Source: Mesorhizobium sp. ZC-5 (GTDB lineage Bacteria > Pseudomonadota > Alphaproteobacteria > Rhizobiales > Rhizobiaceae). From it: a stretch of 64,000 nt of DNA. This document shows, piece after piece, positions 44,783-53,525 of this stretch. Where the stretch lies: assembly GCF_025753855.1 (NCBI RefSeq), contig NZ_JAOWPT010000011.1, positions 149,354 to 213,353 on the forward strand. The letters are read 5' to 3'. The translations under genes and the position numbers were made by a program. The notes under the pieces were generated by a model, which was given only the letters and a program-made list of their open reading frames with translations, did not search any database and was not told the origin of the DNA. Each line of letters opens with the position of its first letter. Position 1 is the first letter of the stretch.

Positions 44783-45153
44783 TGCGCCTCCGGAGTAGGC
44801 TTGAATGTCATCAGCGGCCGGATTTCATAAGCGCCGGTGCCATGCGTGGCCGCACCGGCGAGATCGCGGGCGATCTCGACCGCTTCTTCCCTGCTGTCGC
44901 AATCGACCAGGTAAAAGCCGAGCAACTGTTCCTTGGTTTCCGCAAAGGGTCCATCGACCACCAGCGTTCCCTGGCCTTTTCTCAATGTCGTGGCCGCGGT
45001 CGTCGGCATCAGGCGGGCAACCGGGCCGAGCTTCCGCTTCCTGGCAAGCTTGTCCTGTACCGCGCCGAGCCTGTCCATGAGCGCGCCATCTTCCTCCGCG
45101 CTCATGGAGGTCGTCACCGCTTCGGAATCGTAACAGAGGATTGCATAAAACAT
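44779..45153 (-). CDS. DGPF/YCII domain protein (2)
   Basis: Second DGPF protein, 124 residues, with VVDGPFAETKEQLLGFYLVD. The frame is open further upstream, but the ATG at 45153 gives the normal family start MFYAILCYDS. Its stop overlaps the ATG of the ECF42-like sigma gene by four bases, so sigma factor and DGPF protein are probably translated together. The two DGPF proteins flank the sigma gene and are clearly different in sequence outside the motif. Confidence 0.87.
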   Translation of the reverse strand: MFYAILCYDSEAVTTSMSAEEDGALMDRLGAVQDKLARKRKLGPVARLMPTTAATTLRKGQGTLVVDGPFAETKEQLLGFYLVDCDSREEAVEIARDLAGAATHGTGAYEIRPLMTFKPTPEAQ

Positions 45154-45263
45154 GATGATTCCTTTGTCGCTACCGCGAGAGCGCCGGAGTATGCCGATCC
45201 GGACGCCGGTCGACAAGCTAGCCGCGATGGGGGGCGGAATGGAGGCCGAGAGGGATTTGCAGT

Positions 45264-46100
45264 CTAGAAAATCTTGAAGGCGCCAACATCGACACGCGCA
45301 TCGATGTCGGTGATCAGCATGTGGCCCGGAGTCTGGGTTATCGAAATATCGAGCCTGGCTCGCTGGATGGCGTTCCGGGCAGTTGTGCCGCTTGCCCAGA
45401 AGACGGGAACCTCCCCCCGCCGCAGTTCGGTCGCATCGCCCCAATCCGGAAGCCGGATATCGTCGATACCGATCATGGACGGCTCGCCTACGTGGATGGG
45501 TGCGCCGTGGGCGTGCGGATATCGCGCGGTGACCGCGCGAACCTTGTCGATATCCTCACTGCGTATCGGGCGCATCGAAACCACCATTTCGCCGCCGAAC
45601 GGTCCAACACCAAAAGTCGGGATCGCGCTGCGGAACATCGGGAGCGTCCTGCCGGCTGCGACAGGGCGGAGTTCCACACCCCTTTCGATCAAGGCATGTT
45701 CGAAAGTGAAGGAGCTGCCAAGTGCAAAGGCGGCAAGATCGTCCCGCCACAATGCGATAATATCCGCCTGATGGCGGGACAGTTCACCGAAACGGTAGAT
45801 ATTGTACCGGGGCGCATCGAAGCGGGCGTCGATATCACCAAGCGTGGGCAACAAGGGGCTGCCGTGGCGGCTCACGCCGACCAGCGGGCAGGATTTCGGG
45901 TTGCGCAGGCAGAACTGCTGAAAATCGCGGGCAAACCTGGAGGGCAATACGATCAGATTTGCTTGCAGCTTGGTGCGCGCGAGCCCGTGCGTATGACCAT
46001 CATACGCACCCATTCTGATAAGTCTGCGCAACCTGGCCGCATCGACCAGGCGCAAGTCGTCGTAAATCGGCGAGATCGTCTGGCGGGCCGTTGCGTCCAC
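45264..46100 (-). CDS. DUF1445 (UPF0317) family hydro-lyase/D-glutamate cyclase-like protein
   Basis: Protein of 278 residues related to the DUF1445 family, described as putative hydro-lyases and including mammalian D-glutamate cyclase. Typical stretches are HTHGLARTKLQANLIVLP, CLRNPKSCPLVGV, TFGVGPFGGEMVVSMRPI and PVFWASGTTARNAI. It is a single leftward gene placed 174 bases from the end of the type III operon and has no evident link to it. Confidence 0.78.
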   Translation of the reverse strand: MDATARQTISPIYDDLRLVDAARLRRLIRMGAYDGHTHGLARTKLQANLIVLPSRFARDFQQFCLRNPKSCPLVGVSRHGSPLLPTLGDIDARFDAPRYNIYRFGELSRHQADIIALWRDDLAAFALGSSFTFEHALIERGVELRPVAAGRTLPMFRSAIPTFGVGPFGGEMVVSMRPIRSEDIDKVRAVTARYPHAHGAPIHVGEPSMIGIDDIRLPDWGDATELRRGEVPVFWASGTTARNAIQRARLDISITQTPGHMLITDIDARVDVGAFKIF

Positions 46101-46274
46101 AAGCGTATCCCCGTTTCGAAGTACTCAAGCAGGCGCAACATCCGTCAGCGCCTTCTCTCGTGTCAAATTGTCAGAATCTTCTCTGACCGATAAATTCTGT
46201 TTATTACCTACCTCGTGGCAAGGTCTGAAATTGCTGTTTGTGAGCCAATGTCACTGGGCCAGAATGCGTGGAGA

Positions 46275-47090
46275 TCACCGGCAATCACGGCATACGATCG
46301 CCTTGATTAACTCGTTCGCCTCGAGCAGAAAGCCCAGATCCCGGCCCATGTAGGAGATCAGGAAAGCGGCGTAGAGAACGAAGACCAGGCTGAACACCAG
46401 CGTCTTCGCAATCAGCGACAGGGCAAAGACGTTGAGATGCGGAGACGCGCGGGCAAGAAACGCAAGCACGATGTCCGAAAGCAGCATGCTGACGATGAGC
46501 GGGAAGACCAGGGTCAGCGCCATCGACAGGGTGCGGGTAAGCAAATCGAGGAAAATCCCTGCGGCTTCCTTGCTGAACACCGGCAGCAGATGGTCTATCG
46601 GCCACAGCCCGTAGCTGTCGTAGAGGCTGTTCAAGGTTAGTTCGAGACCGCCAGCAGCCAGATAGAGCGTGAGCATGATGACGGTGAGCAAGGTGCCGGT
46701 GGCGCTGGTTTCGTGCGTCATCATCGGGTCGATCAGCGTGCCCATGGTGGAACCGCGCTGAAGGTCGAGGATATCGCCGGCTGCTTCGGCGGCCCAGAAC
46801 GGGACGCCCATGGCCAACGCGAGCGTCAGACCCACCACAAACTCCTTCAGCATGTAGACGACGATCATCGTCGACGTCAGTTCGCTCTGGTTCAGCATGT
46901 CGACGATCATCGGTATGATCGGGACAGCAAAAGCGAGAGCGACGCCGTTGCGCAGGATTCCCGTCAGCGGCACGCGCGTGAAAAGCGGCATCAGGGTCAT
47001 CAGTCCGAGCAGTCGGGCGATGGCGAAGGCGCCGGCAAGGATATAAACCTGCGCATTCCCGACCGCTGCAAAGAGGGGATCGACCAGCAT
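46275..47090 (-). CDS. sctT: Type III secretion export apparatus protein SctT
   Basis: Inner-membrane export gate protein (SpaR/YscT/FliR family) of 271 residues with about six hydrophobic segments, including RLLGLMTLMPLFTRVPLTGI and AAEAAGDILDLQRGSTMGT. With SctR and SctS it forms the helical export gate. It is the last type III gene on the leftward strand. sctU, which usually follows sctT in rhizobial clusters, is missing here: the next 174 bases hold no gene. Confidence 0.92.
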   Translation of the reverse strand: MLVDPLFAAVGNAQVYILAGAFAIARLLGLMTLMPLFTRVPLTGILRNGVALAFAVPIIPMIVDMLNQSELTSTMIVVYMLKEFVVGLTLALAMGVPFWAAEAAGDILDLQRGSTMGTLIDPMMTHETSATGTLLTVIMLTLYLAAGGLELTLNSLYDSYGLWPIDHLLPVFSKEAAGIFLDLLTRTLSMALTLVFPLIVSMLLSDIVLAFLARASPHLNVFALSLIAKTLVFSLVFVLYAAFLISYMGRDLGFLLEANELIKAIVCRDCR

Positions 47091-47099
47091 CGAGGCCGC

Positions 47100-47369
47100 C
47101 TAGCGCGTAACGATCGGAAACTCGTCCAATGCCGTCGAGGCCTGCTCGGCGATCTGCTGGCCGAGCAGCGGCCCGAACAGCAGCAGGACAAGCAGGATCA
47201 CCACGAGCTTGATGGTCTGCGGCATCGCCTGGTCCTGGATCTGCGTCAGCGCCTGAGCGAGGCCGACGACCAATCCGATCACCAGCGCCGCAATGATCGC
47301 GGGCGCCGAAGCGAAGAGAATGGTCAGCAGCGCCCCCTGAACCTTGGCAAGTACGAAATCGTTGGTCAT
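47100..47369 (-). CDS. sctS: Type III secretion export apparatus protein SctS
   Basis: Two-helix export gate protein (SpaQ/YscS/FliQ family) of 89 residues. The hydrophobic helices are around residues 14-40 and 52-72, joined by the LAQALTQIQDQAMPQTIK loop that is highly conserved in the family. The ATG at 47369 gives the normal length. It lies between sctR and sctT with short gaps. Confidence 0.93.
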   Translation of the reverse strand: MTNDFVLAKVQGALLTILFASAPAIIAALVIGLVVGLAQALTQIQDQAMPQTIKLVVILLVLLLFGPLLGQQIAEQASTALDEFPIVTR

Positions 47370-47380
47370 GCGCGAAGCTC

Positions 47381-48037
47381 CTAGGGCACGTAGCTCAGGA
47401 TCAGGCCGTGCATCAGACGCGACCAACCATCGACTGCGACGAAGAGGAACAGCTTCAACGGAATGGAGATGAGCACCGGCGATACCATGATCATGCCAAG
47501 CGTCATCAGGATGTTCGCCACCACGATGTCGACAATGAGAAACGGCAGGTAGAGAAGGAAGCCGATCTCGAAGGCCCGGGTCAGTTCGGACGCGACAAAC
47601 GCCGGCACGAGGATCGCGAGATCGTCGTCACGAACATTCTGGCGCGCCTCTTCGGGCCAAAGCCGGCTTGTTCCATCGAGAAAGAACTGGCGCTCCTCAG
47701 GCTGCGTGAACCGCACCAGGTGCTGCTTCAGCGGTTCCCTGACCAGGTCGGCGGCCCTGGCAATATCCTCGGTCGTCTGGAACTGGACCTGTCCCTCCTC
47801 CAGCCGCCCGGAAATGTCGCTGAGCAAGGGCGCCGTGACGTAGACCGTCAGAACAAGCGCGATGCCGTAGAGCACGAGGTTGGGCGGCATCTGCTGCACG
47901 CCGAGCGCGTTGCGGATGAGGAACAGCACCACGGAGATTTTCAGGAATCCCGTCATGGTCACCACCGCCAGCGGCAGCAGGCCGACAAACCCGACGGCAA
48001 CCAGAATGCCTAGAAGATTGGGAGAATTTTCAAGCAT
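47381..48037 (-). CDS. sctR: Type III secretion export apparatus protein SctR
   Basis: Export gate protein (SpaP/YscR/FliP family) of 218 residues. It has the conserved TGFLKISVVLFLIRNALG, a periplasmic region in the middle, and FVASELTRAFEIGFLLYLPF with PVLISIPLKLFLFVAVDGW at the end. It starts inside the end of sctQ (8-base overlap). Confidence 0.94.
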   Translation of the reverse strand: MLENSPNLLGILVAVGFVGLLPLAVVTMTGFLKISVVLFLIRNALGVQQMPPNLVLYGIALVLTVYVTAPLLSDISGRLEEGQVQFQTTEDIARAADLVREPLKQHLVRFTQPEERQFFLDGTSRLWPEEARQNVRDDDLAILVPAFVASELTRAFEIGFLLYLPFLIVDIVVANILMTLGMIMVSPVLISIPLKLFLFVAVDGWSRLMHGLILSYVP

Positions 48038-48296
48038 TGTCGAACATGCGAATCACCCGCACGCCCAGACTTTCTCCAATGCGGACGATCTCGCCGCGAC
48101 CGACCCGCTTCCCGTTGGCGATCACGTCGACCGTTTCCTTCGCCACCTCCGGCAGTGGCACGATGGCGCCGGGCGCCAGCTGCTTGACCTCTCCGAGCGG
48201 CAAGGCGGTGCGGCCAAGCTCGAAGACGAGCGTAACCGGCAGACCGTCGAGGTCGGAATCCTCGACTGTCTGAGCAGAGTCGGTCGCATTGTTCAT
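48030..48296 (-). CDS. Probable internal translation product SctQ-C
   Basis: In frame with sctQ, starting at ATG 48296 (MNNATDSAQTVED). It has a full Shine-Dalgarno GGGAG and six-base spacing, which is better than most gene starts nearby. The product would be 88 residues and consist of the C-terminal SpoA domain alone. This matches the size of the internally started YscQ-C, which forms complexes with full SctQ. Expression is inferred. Confidence 0.6.
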   Translation of the reverse strand: MNNATDSAQTVEDSDLDGLPVTLVFELGRTALPLGEVKQLAPGAIVPLPEVAKETVDVIANGKRVGRGEIVRIGESLGVRVIRMFDNA

Positions 48297-49139
48297 GATC
48301 CACTCCCATTTTGATCCGGCGACAGGGACCGGCCGCGCGATCAGGCGGGCACCCGGGCCGGTGAATTCGACAGGTGCGACAAGCCGGCCACCGATGACGA
48401 TCAGTGCCGACGCGGCCTGGTTTCCAATCTCGTCGAGAAGCACCACATCGCCCGGCAGCAGACCCCCAAGGTCGCCGGCGCTTACCGTGACTGCACCGCG
48501 CCACAAATTCGCCGGCACCGGCAAATCCAGAGGAAACCCGGCTGCCTTTCTTTCGCTGCTTCCCAGCAGGCGGCCAAGCTGCGCCGCGTGCCCAGCATGT
48601 TCGAGACGAAGGATGCAGACATTTTCTTCCTGCTTGCCGATGAGCCGGAAGGCGAGCGGGGCAGCGCCGGAACTTGCATCGGGGTCTTCGACCGCCGTTA
48701 CAGCAATCCGGCATTCCAGCCTTTCCTCAAGCCAGGCAAGTTCGCTGCCGAGAAAGAACTCCAGCAGAAGCGCTGCATGTTCCGGCGCAAGTCGCGCAAG
48801 GTCCACATCGGGATCGGCTTGGACGAGCCAGCGCTCGACAAGAGAGCGTGGCACACGAAGCGCGCCTTTCGCGTTTCCCATGGTGAAATTTATCGTGCTT
48901 TGGGGATGCTCCACCTTACCGGGCAGCGGCCAGAGCGGAGCGAGCGTCATCGCTTCGCCCGCGAGGACCAGGTTTGACGGCGGGCAGCGGCGGTAAAACG
49001 CGTTCAGCGCTTCGAGGTTTTCCGGCGCGATCTGCTCAAGCACCAGCGGCTCGCCAGCCGCACGGCTCGGCGCAGACTTTTTTTTGGGTGACGCTCGCCG
49101 CGTCTGCTTCCTGGCGGAGGCCAAGGCCTGATGCATCAT
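48030..49139 (-). CDS. sctQ: Type III secretion cytoplasmic ring (sorting platform) protein SctQ
   Basis: SctQ/YscQ/RhcQ protein of 369 residues, the C-ring or pod component. The C-terminal SpoA domain is visible in the last 85 residues (LPVTLVFELGRTALPLGEV and VGRGEIVRIGESLGVRVI), with a second SpoA-like domain before it (about 200-275). An internal ATG at 48296 with GGGAG six bases upstream would start an 88-residue SctQ-C. Yersinia and Salmonella make such a short product from internal starts. The gene overlaps sctR and begins 30 bases after sctO. Confidence 0.88.
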   Translation of the reverse strand: MMHQALASARKQTRRASPKKKSAPSRAAGEPLVLEQIAPENLEALNAFYRRCPPSNLVLAGEAMTLAPLWPLPGKVEHPQSTINFTMGNAKGALRVPRSLVERWLVQADPDVDLARLAPEHAALLLEFFLGSELAWLEERLECRIAVTAVEDPDASSGAAPLAFRLIGKQEENVCILRLEHAGHAAQLGRLLGSSERKAAGFPLDLPVPANLWRGAVTVSAGDLGGLLPGDVVLLDEIGNQAASALIVIGGRLVAPVEFTGPGARLIARPVPVAGSKWEWIMNNATDSAQTVEDSDLDGLPVTLVFELGRTALPLGEVKQLAPGAIVPLPEVAKETVDVIANGKRVGRGEIVRIGESLGVRVIRMFDNA

Positions 49140-49168
49140 CGTCTCACATTCGGTGTCGGCTGACGCGG

Positions 49169-49648
49169 TCAGGACTTATGGCCCGAACCGCTGTCCTCTT
49201 CGTCGGAGAGCTCGGCAAGCGCCATGTTCCGGCGTGCCCCACGCGACGACATATGCTCCAGCAGCCTGTCCAGCTTGGTGACCGCCTTGATACGCGCACG
49301 GTGGATGCCGCGCGCTTCCGAGAGTTCCGCCTTGCGTTCCTTTTCGGCTTCACCGGCGAGCTTTTCGTCTTCCCTGAACCGCAGCGTTTCCCCGGCGGCC
49401 TTCTCGACCTGCCCCCGGATCCGATGCAGACTGACTGCGGATACGGATTGCCCGATCAGTGAACCGAATGCCGAGCGTTCCTTGGTACCTATGCGTTCGA
49501 GATGCGCCGCGGTCGCCTCGACCGCCTGCGTCGTACGCATCGTCGCCTTTCTCGCCGCCGTCTGCCGCTGGATGACCTTTTCCCCGGCGCGCTGCTCGCG
49601 CAACTGGCGGATGCCGCGCAGGCGGACGATCATGTCACGATCCTTCAT
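49169..49648 (-). CDS. sctO: Type III secretion stalk protein SctO-like
   Basis: A charged coiled-coil protein of 159 residues located between sctN and sctQ, the position of SctO (YscO/FliJ; Y4yJ in rhizobia). SctO links the ATPase to the export gate. Long helices rich in Arg, Glu and Ala run throughout, for example RLRGIRQLREQRAGEKVIQR. Sequence conservation in the family is low, so the assignment rests on position and coiled-coil nature. The ATG at 49648 lies inside the end of sctN; another at 49633 is possible. Confidence 0.78.
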   Translation of the reverse strand: MKDRDMIVRLRGIRQLREQRAGEKVIQRQTAARKATMRTTQAVEATAAHLERIGTKERSAFGSLIGQSVSAVSLHRIRGQVEKAAGETLRFREDEKLAGEAEKERKAELSEARGIHRARIKAVTKLDRLLEHMSSRGARRNMALAELSDEEDSGSGHKS

Positions 49649-50993
49649 CAACAATCTCCCGCATGCGCTCTTCAGTCTTGTGCATCGTTTCGTGCGTCGC
49701 CGACGGCTGGCGGAGAAAGTCATTGATCCTGCCAATCTTCGCGGCGGCCTCGTCGGCGACGGCGTCGCTGCCCTTTTCGTATTCCCCGATACGCAGCAGC
49801 AGTTCGATGTCGGCATAACGCCCCAGCAATTCGCGGATACGGCCGGCATGTGTGCGGTGTTGATGGGAGACGACGGCATCCATCAGGCGGCTGCGGCTGC
49901 GCAGCACATCGATTGCCGGGAAATGGTTGCGCTGTGCCAGTTCGTTCGACAGGAACACGTGGCCGTCGAGCAGCGCCTGTATCTCCTCGGCCACCGGATC
50001 CATGGTGCCGTCGCCCTCCATGAGCACGCTGTAGAGGCCGGTGATCGAGCCGATACGGCCCGGGCCGGAACGTTCGAGAAGTCTCGGCAGCGCCGCAAAC
50101 AGCGACGACGGGAAGCCGCGGCGGGTCGGCGGCTCTCCCGAAGCCAGGCCGATCTCACGCTGTGCCCGTGCGAAACGCGTGATGTTGTCCATGGCCAGCA
50201 GCACATGCTTGCCCTGGTCGCGAAAATACTCGGCGATCGTAGTGGCGACATAGGCCGCCTTCACCCTTTCGATCGCCGGCCGGTCGGAGGTCGCGACAAC
50301 GACGACTGCACGCGATTTTCCCTGCTGCACGAGCTGCCGTTCGACGAATTCGCGCACCTCGCGGCCGCGCTCGCCGACCAGCGCGACGACAGCGACGTCG
50401 GCATCGGTGCCGCTGACGATGTCGGAAAGCAGGATCGACTTTCCCACGCCGGGTTCGCCGAATATGCCGATGCGCTGGCCGCGGGCGCATGTGAGCAGCC
50501 CGTCGAGCGCGCGTATGCCCAGCTGGATCGGTTCCGAAATCAGCGTCCGCGCCAGTGGCGACGGCGGATAGGCGTTCACCGGGTAGCTGCCGTTGATCTC
50601 GGCCTGCGGCAATGGCCGGCCATCCAGCGGTTCGCCAAGTGCGCTGATGACGCGCCCGAGCAGTCCCGGCCCAACCGGCACCTGCAGGTCGCGTCCAGTG
50701 GGAATGACCTCGGTAAGGCTCGAGAGTCCGGCCACGTCGCCGAGCGGCACGAGAACTGCCGCTTCGTCCGTCAGGCCAACGACTTCCGCCTTCGACCGGC
50801 GGCCGGTCTTTGGATCGACAAGTTCGCAGATCTCGCCCAGCCTGACTTCGTCCACGGTGGCGTGGATAACGAAACCCGTGACCTGGCGCACGCGGCCTTT
50901 TCTTGGCCGCACGGCGTCTTCGCGCAGTCCTTCGCGGAGGCTGGGAATGATCGTGGCGAGCTTGCCTTCGATGTTCGCGGTCGGGCCGGTCAT
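49635..50993 (-). CDS. sctN: Type III secretion ATPase SctN
   Basis: Hexameric ATPase of 452 residues of the FliI/YscN/RhcN family. Walker A GEPGVGKS is at 179-186, Walker B near VVVATSD/VLLAMDNITRFA, and the ARREIGLASGEPPTRRGFPSS-type stretch is present (QREIGLASGEPPTRRGFPSS). It unfolds substrates and detaches chaperones. The ATG at 50993 overlaps the sctL stop. It is one of the most reliable markers that this is a virulence-type secretion system rather than flagellar, together with SctI/J/C in the same operon. Confidence 0.95.
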   Translation of the reverse strand: MTGPTANIEGKLATIIPSLREGLREDAVRPRKGRVRQVTGFVIHATVDEVRLGEICELVDPKTGRRSKAEVVGLTDEAAVLVPLGDVAGLSSLTEVIPTGRDLQVPVGPGLLGRVISALGEPLDGRPLPQAEINGSYPVNAYPPSPLARTLISEPIQLGIRALDGLLTCARGQRIGIFGEPGVGKSILLSDIVSGTDADVAVVALVGERGREVREFVERQLVQQGKSRAVVVVATSDRPAIERVKAAYVATTIAEYFRDQGKHVLLAMDNITRFARAQREIGLASGEPPTRRGFPSSLFAALPRLLERSGPGRIGSITGLYSVLMEGDGTMDPVAEEIQALLDGHVFLSNELAQRNHFPAIDVLRSRSRLMDAVVSHQHRTHAGRIRELLGRYADIELLLRIGEYEKGSDAVADEAAAKIGRINDFLRQPSATHETMHKTEERMREIVDEGS

Positions 50994-51607
50994 GCCTGCG
51001 CCCCCGACTTGGTGGTGATCGCCGCGGCAATCGCCTTGAGCTGTGCGTCGATGCTGGCGTCGACCACGGCGATGTCGGTGGAAACGATGCAGGCGCCCGG
51101 ATCAAGCGTGTTGTCCGCATCGATCTCGACCGTCATGCCGAGATCGCTTTCGCTCAAGATGCTCCGCAGTTCGTCCTGGACAGCGGTCACGGCGTCAGGA
51201 TGCACCGAAACTCTCAGATATTTGGAGCGCCGGATCTCGGCTATGGCCTGGCTGGCCGCCTTGGCGACCAGCTCGCTGACGTCGAATTCGCCAAGCATCC
51301 GTTTCACGACATCGAGGGCGAGGTCGATGACCTCCGCCTGGATGCCGCCCAGATAGCGGTCGACCTCCGCCGCGGCCTCGCTGACGATACGCGCGGCTTC
51401 GGCGTCGCCTCCAGCCTTGCCGTCGTTGTAGCCCTGTGCATATTCGCTTGCGTAAGCGCGTCGCGCCGAATCCCGCAGCTGCTCGGCCTCGCGCCGCGCG
51501 ACATCGAGAAAGCCGTATCCGTCCTGCCAGGCACGCGCCTCCTTGGCACGCAGGATACGGCCCGTCGGCCGGCGCGGTAGATCGTCGATCGCAGCCTCTC
51601 TCGCCAT
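50990..51607 (-). CDS. sctL: Type III secretion ATPase regulator SctL
   Basis: Stator or cradle protein of the SctL/YscL/FliH family (NolV in rhizobia), 205 residues. It has an acidic, charged N-terminal helix and a C-terminal domain with DLALDVVKRMLGEFD and YLRVSVHPDAVTAVQDEL. It holds the ATPase hexamer to the SctQ ring. The ATG at 51607 is used; one at 51619 would add four residues. The gene overlaps sctN by four bases. Confidence 0.85.
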   Translation of the reverse strand: MAREAAIDDLPRRPTGRILRAKEARAWQDGYGFLDVARREAEQLRDSARRAYASEYAQGYNDGKAGGDAEAARIVSEAAAEVDRYLGGIQAEVIDLALDVVKRMLGEFDVSELVAKAASQAIAEIRRSKYLRVSVHPDAVTAVQDELRSILSESDLGMTVEIDADNTLDPGACIVSTDIAVVDASIDAQLKAIAAAITTKSGAQA

Positions 51608-51615
51608 GGCGTGCC

Positions 51616-52239
51616 TCAACCCGCAGCCCGGCGCACGATCGCCGGACCTGTTTCCACAAAAGGCAGCGGGGGTATCGCGTCGATCAGGTCATCGGGCGGC
51701 AGCTTCAGGCGGACGCGCATCCCGATGGCGGCCGGAACCGCATCGCACCATGCGCTCAGGCATCGCCAGCCGTCGGCAAGGACGCGCTCACGAATGCCCT
51801 CGACTGGATCGAGTGACTGCACAGGCCCCGCAAGGTCCCGGTTCGCAACGGCAAAGGCGCAGAGTTCTTCGCCAAGCGCCTCGTGCAAGGCTGCCGCCTT
51901 TTGCGCAAGGATGATACCCGCAAGGGCGCCGGCCCAGTAGATGGCTCCCGAACGAAGCGCGACGTCATCCAGATCATCGGCGGATACGAGCGCAACAGCC
52001 CGATCGATGTCATCACTGTCCTCGGCGGTTGATCCGGCAAGCGCATGCCGCTCGACAAGCAGTGCCGACAACCGCGTCTGCAATCGCTCGGTTGCCAGCA
52101 TGCGCTCACACACTGCCGCGCTGACGGCACCGTCGAAACAATCCGCCAGCCGCTGCGGCGCAGCGTAACCTGCGGGATTGTCTATGAATGAACGCCACGC
52201 GACAGCGTCGGCTGTCTCCGTACCGGCATGTTCCGTCAT
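51616..52239 (-). CDS. sctK: Type III secretion sorting platform protein SctK-like
   Basis: Protein of 207 residues in the position of SctK (NolU in rhizobia), between sctJ and sctL. The ending LPPDDLIDAIPPLPFVETG fits a YscK-like cytoplasmic adaptor, but the family is poorly conserved. The ATG at 52239 overlaps the sctJ stop (ATGA). Assignment is mainly by synteny. Confidence 0.75.
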   Translation of the reverse strand: MTEHAGTETADAVAWRSFIDNPAGYAAPQRLADCFDGAVSAAVCERMLATERLQTRLSALLVERHALAGSTAEDSDDIDRAVALVSADDLDDVALRSGAIYWAGALAGIILAQKAAALHEALGEELCAFAVANRDLAGPVQSLDPVEGIRERVLADGWRCLSAWCDAVPAAIGMRVRLKLPPDDLIDAIPPLPFVETGPAIVRRAAG

Positions 52240-53066
52240 GACTTCTTCACGGGCAGGGATGTATCGAGCGCATAGACGTTGCGGGGCCGGTACCACTGCA
52301 AGTAGGCGAGCCTGCCGCCAAGCGCCAGAACGGCGGCGAGCAGCCCGTAGAACAGCCACATTGCCGGGGCGAGACTGTCGGGATGCAGCCAGAGCCCGAG
52401 AAAAGTCGTGAACCCCGCTTCGCTCGTGCCCGAAGCAGGCTCCGCCGCCGCGACAGGAATGAGGACCACCGAGACCTTGTCATATGTCAGCCCGGCAATG
52501 CCGTTGGCGACCAGCATCTTCACCTGCGGTATCAGGTCGTTCATCGCCACCGACGCGCGGTGCCGAATGAACACCGACGCCGATGACGGGACCAGCCGCT
52601 GCTTGAGCGGGTCGTTTTCCGGCAGCACGAGATGCACGCGCGCCGACAGCACGCCGTCGATATCAGAAATGGTCCGCGACAATTCCTGGCTCAGCCCATA
52701 GATCATCGTCGCCCGCTCTTCGACAGGCGAAGAAACCAGTCCGTCCCGCTTGAACACTTCGCCCAGCGTCGCGAATTCCTGCTTGGGCAGCCCGTTCTCG
52801 TCGAGGATCGCCATCGCATCGGCGAAACGTCCCTTCTGCACCGAAATCGTCATGGTGCCGTCCTTGCCCGGCTGGCGTTGCGCCGGAATGCCGTGGCGCA
52901 TCAAGGTGGCGACGATTTCGTTGGCCTGGCGCTGGTTGAGGTCGGTGTAGAGTTCCACCGAGCACGCCTGCAGGACGAGCATGCAGAGGACTGCAAAAGC
53001 TACGCGGCCCCGCGCACCGCACCGGGACAATACCGTTGACCGCTGCGGTGTGGATACCGTGTTCAC
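52236..53066 (-). CDS. sctJ: Type III secretion inner ring lipoprotein SctJ
   Basis: MS-ring lipoprotein of 276 residues (YscJ/PrgK/FliF family). The lipoprotein signal ends VLCMLVLQAC, with lipidation at that cysteine. The ring-building domains follow (LYTDLNQRQANEIVATLMRH; VLSARVHLVLPENDPL). A transmembrane helix is near residue 235. The likely start is a GTG at 53066 with GGAGC upstream; the open frame goes further but lacks a ribosome site. Confidence 0.92.
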   Translation of the reverse strand: MNTVSTPQRSTVLSRCGARGRVAFAVLCMLVLQACSVELYTDLNQRQANEIVATLMRHGIPAQRQPGKDGTMTISVQKGRFADAMAILDENGLPKQEFATLGEVFKRDGLVSSPVEERATMIYGLSQELSRTISDIDGVLSARVHLVLPENDPLKQRLVPSSASVFIRHRASVAMNDLIPQVKMLVANGIAGLTYDKVSVVLIPVAAAEPASGTSEAGFTTFLGLWLHPDSLAPAMWLFYGLLAAVLALGGRLAYLQWYRPRNVYALDTSLPVKKS

Positions 53067-53080
53067 AAAAGCTCCATCGC

Positions 53081-53515
53081 TTATTGCTGTTTGATCAGGG
53101 TGCTGGTCGAAGACGTCACGGCGGTCACGCTGCCTACCACCACCTCCAGGTTGGCGGCGGCCCACATCACCGACATGGACCGTTCCAGCAACTGGGAAGC
53201 GCTTTCCTCCACCGTGGTGGCGGCATCCTTCGTCGAGGATGCATCCGCGGTCTGGTTCGTCGATGCTGCATCGCCTTCGGAAGCCGCCGGCGGCTTTGCC
53301 TTGCCGAGCACATCCTGAATCTGCTGCACGGTGCCTTCGAGTGACTGGACCGCTGCCTTGGCGAGCGCGGCCGGATCGCTGAGATGACCGGCCCCGCTTT
53401 TCTCGACCTCGGCGAGATAATCGAAAAGCTGGCGCTCGACGACGGGCTGGACCGGCTGCGCCTCTAGCGGGGCTGCAGGAAGCGCTGTCGTGGCGGCTAC
53501 GGGGGTGACTTCCAT
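53081..53515 (-). CDS. sctI: Type III secretion inner rod protein SctI-like
   Basis: Protein of 144 residues in the position of SctI (NolB in rhizobia) upstream of sctJ. The low-complexity Ala/Thr/Ser-rich middle and a C-terminal helix ending MSVMWAAANLEVVVGSVTAV resemble inner-rod proteins, which polymerise through the C-terminus. The ATG at 53515 gives a start MEVTPVAATTALPAAP without a signal peptide, as expected. Sequence support alone is weak; synteny carries the call. Confidence 0.75.
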   Translation of the reverse strand: MEVTPVAATTALPAAPLEAQPVQPVVERQLFDYLAEVEKSGAGHLSDPAALAKAAVQSLEGTVQQIQDVLGKAKPPAASEGDAASTNQTADASSTKDAATTVEESASQLLERSMSVMWAAANLEVVVGSVTAVTSSTSTLIKQQ

Positions 53516-53525
53516 TGTCTGATCC

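Noticed and set aside
46101-46274. Search for sctU or a small chaperone after sctT
   Set aside because: Only 174 bases, no frame with a ribosome site; nothing supported.
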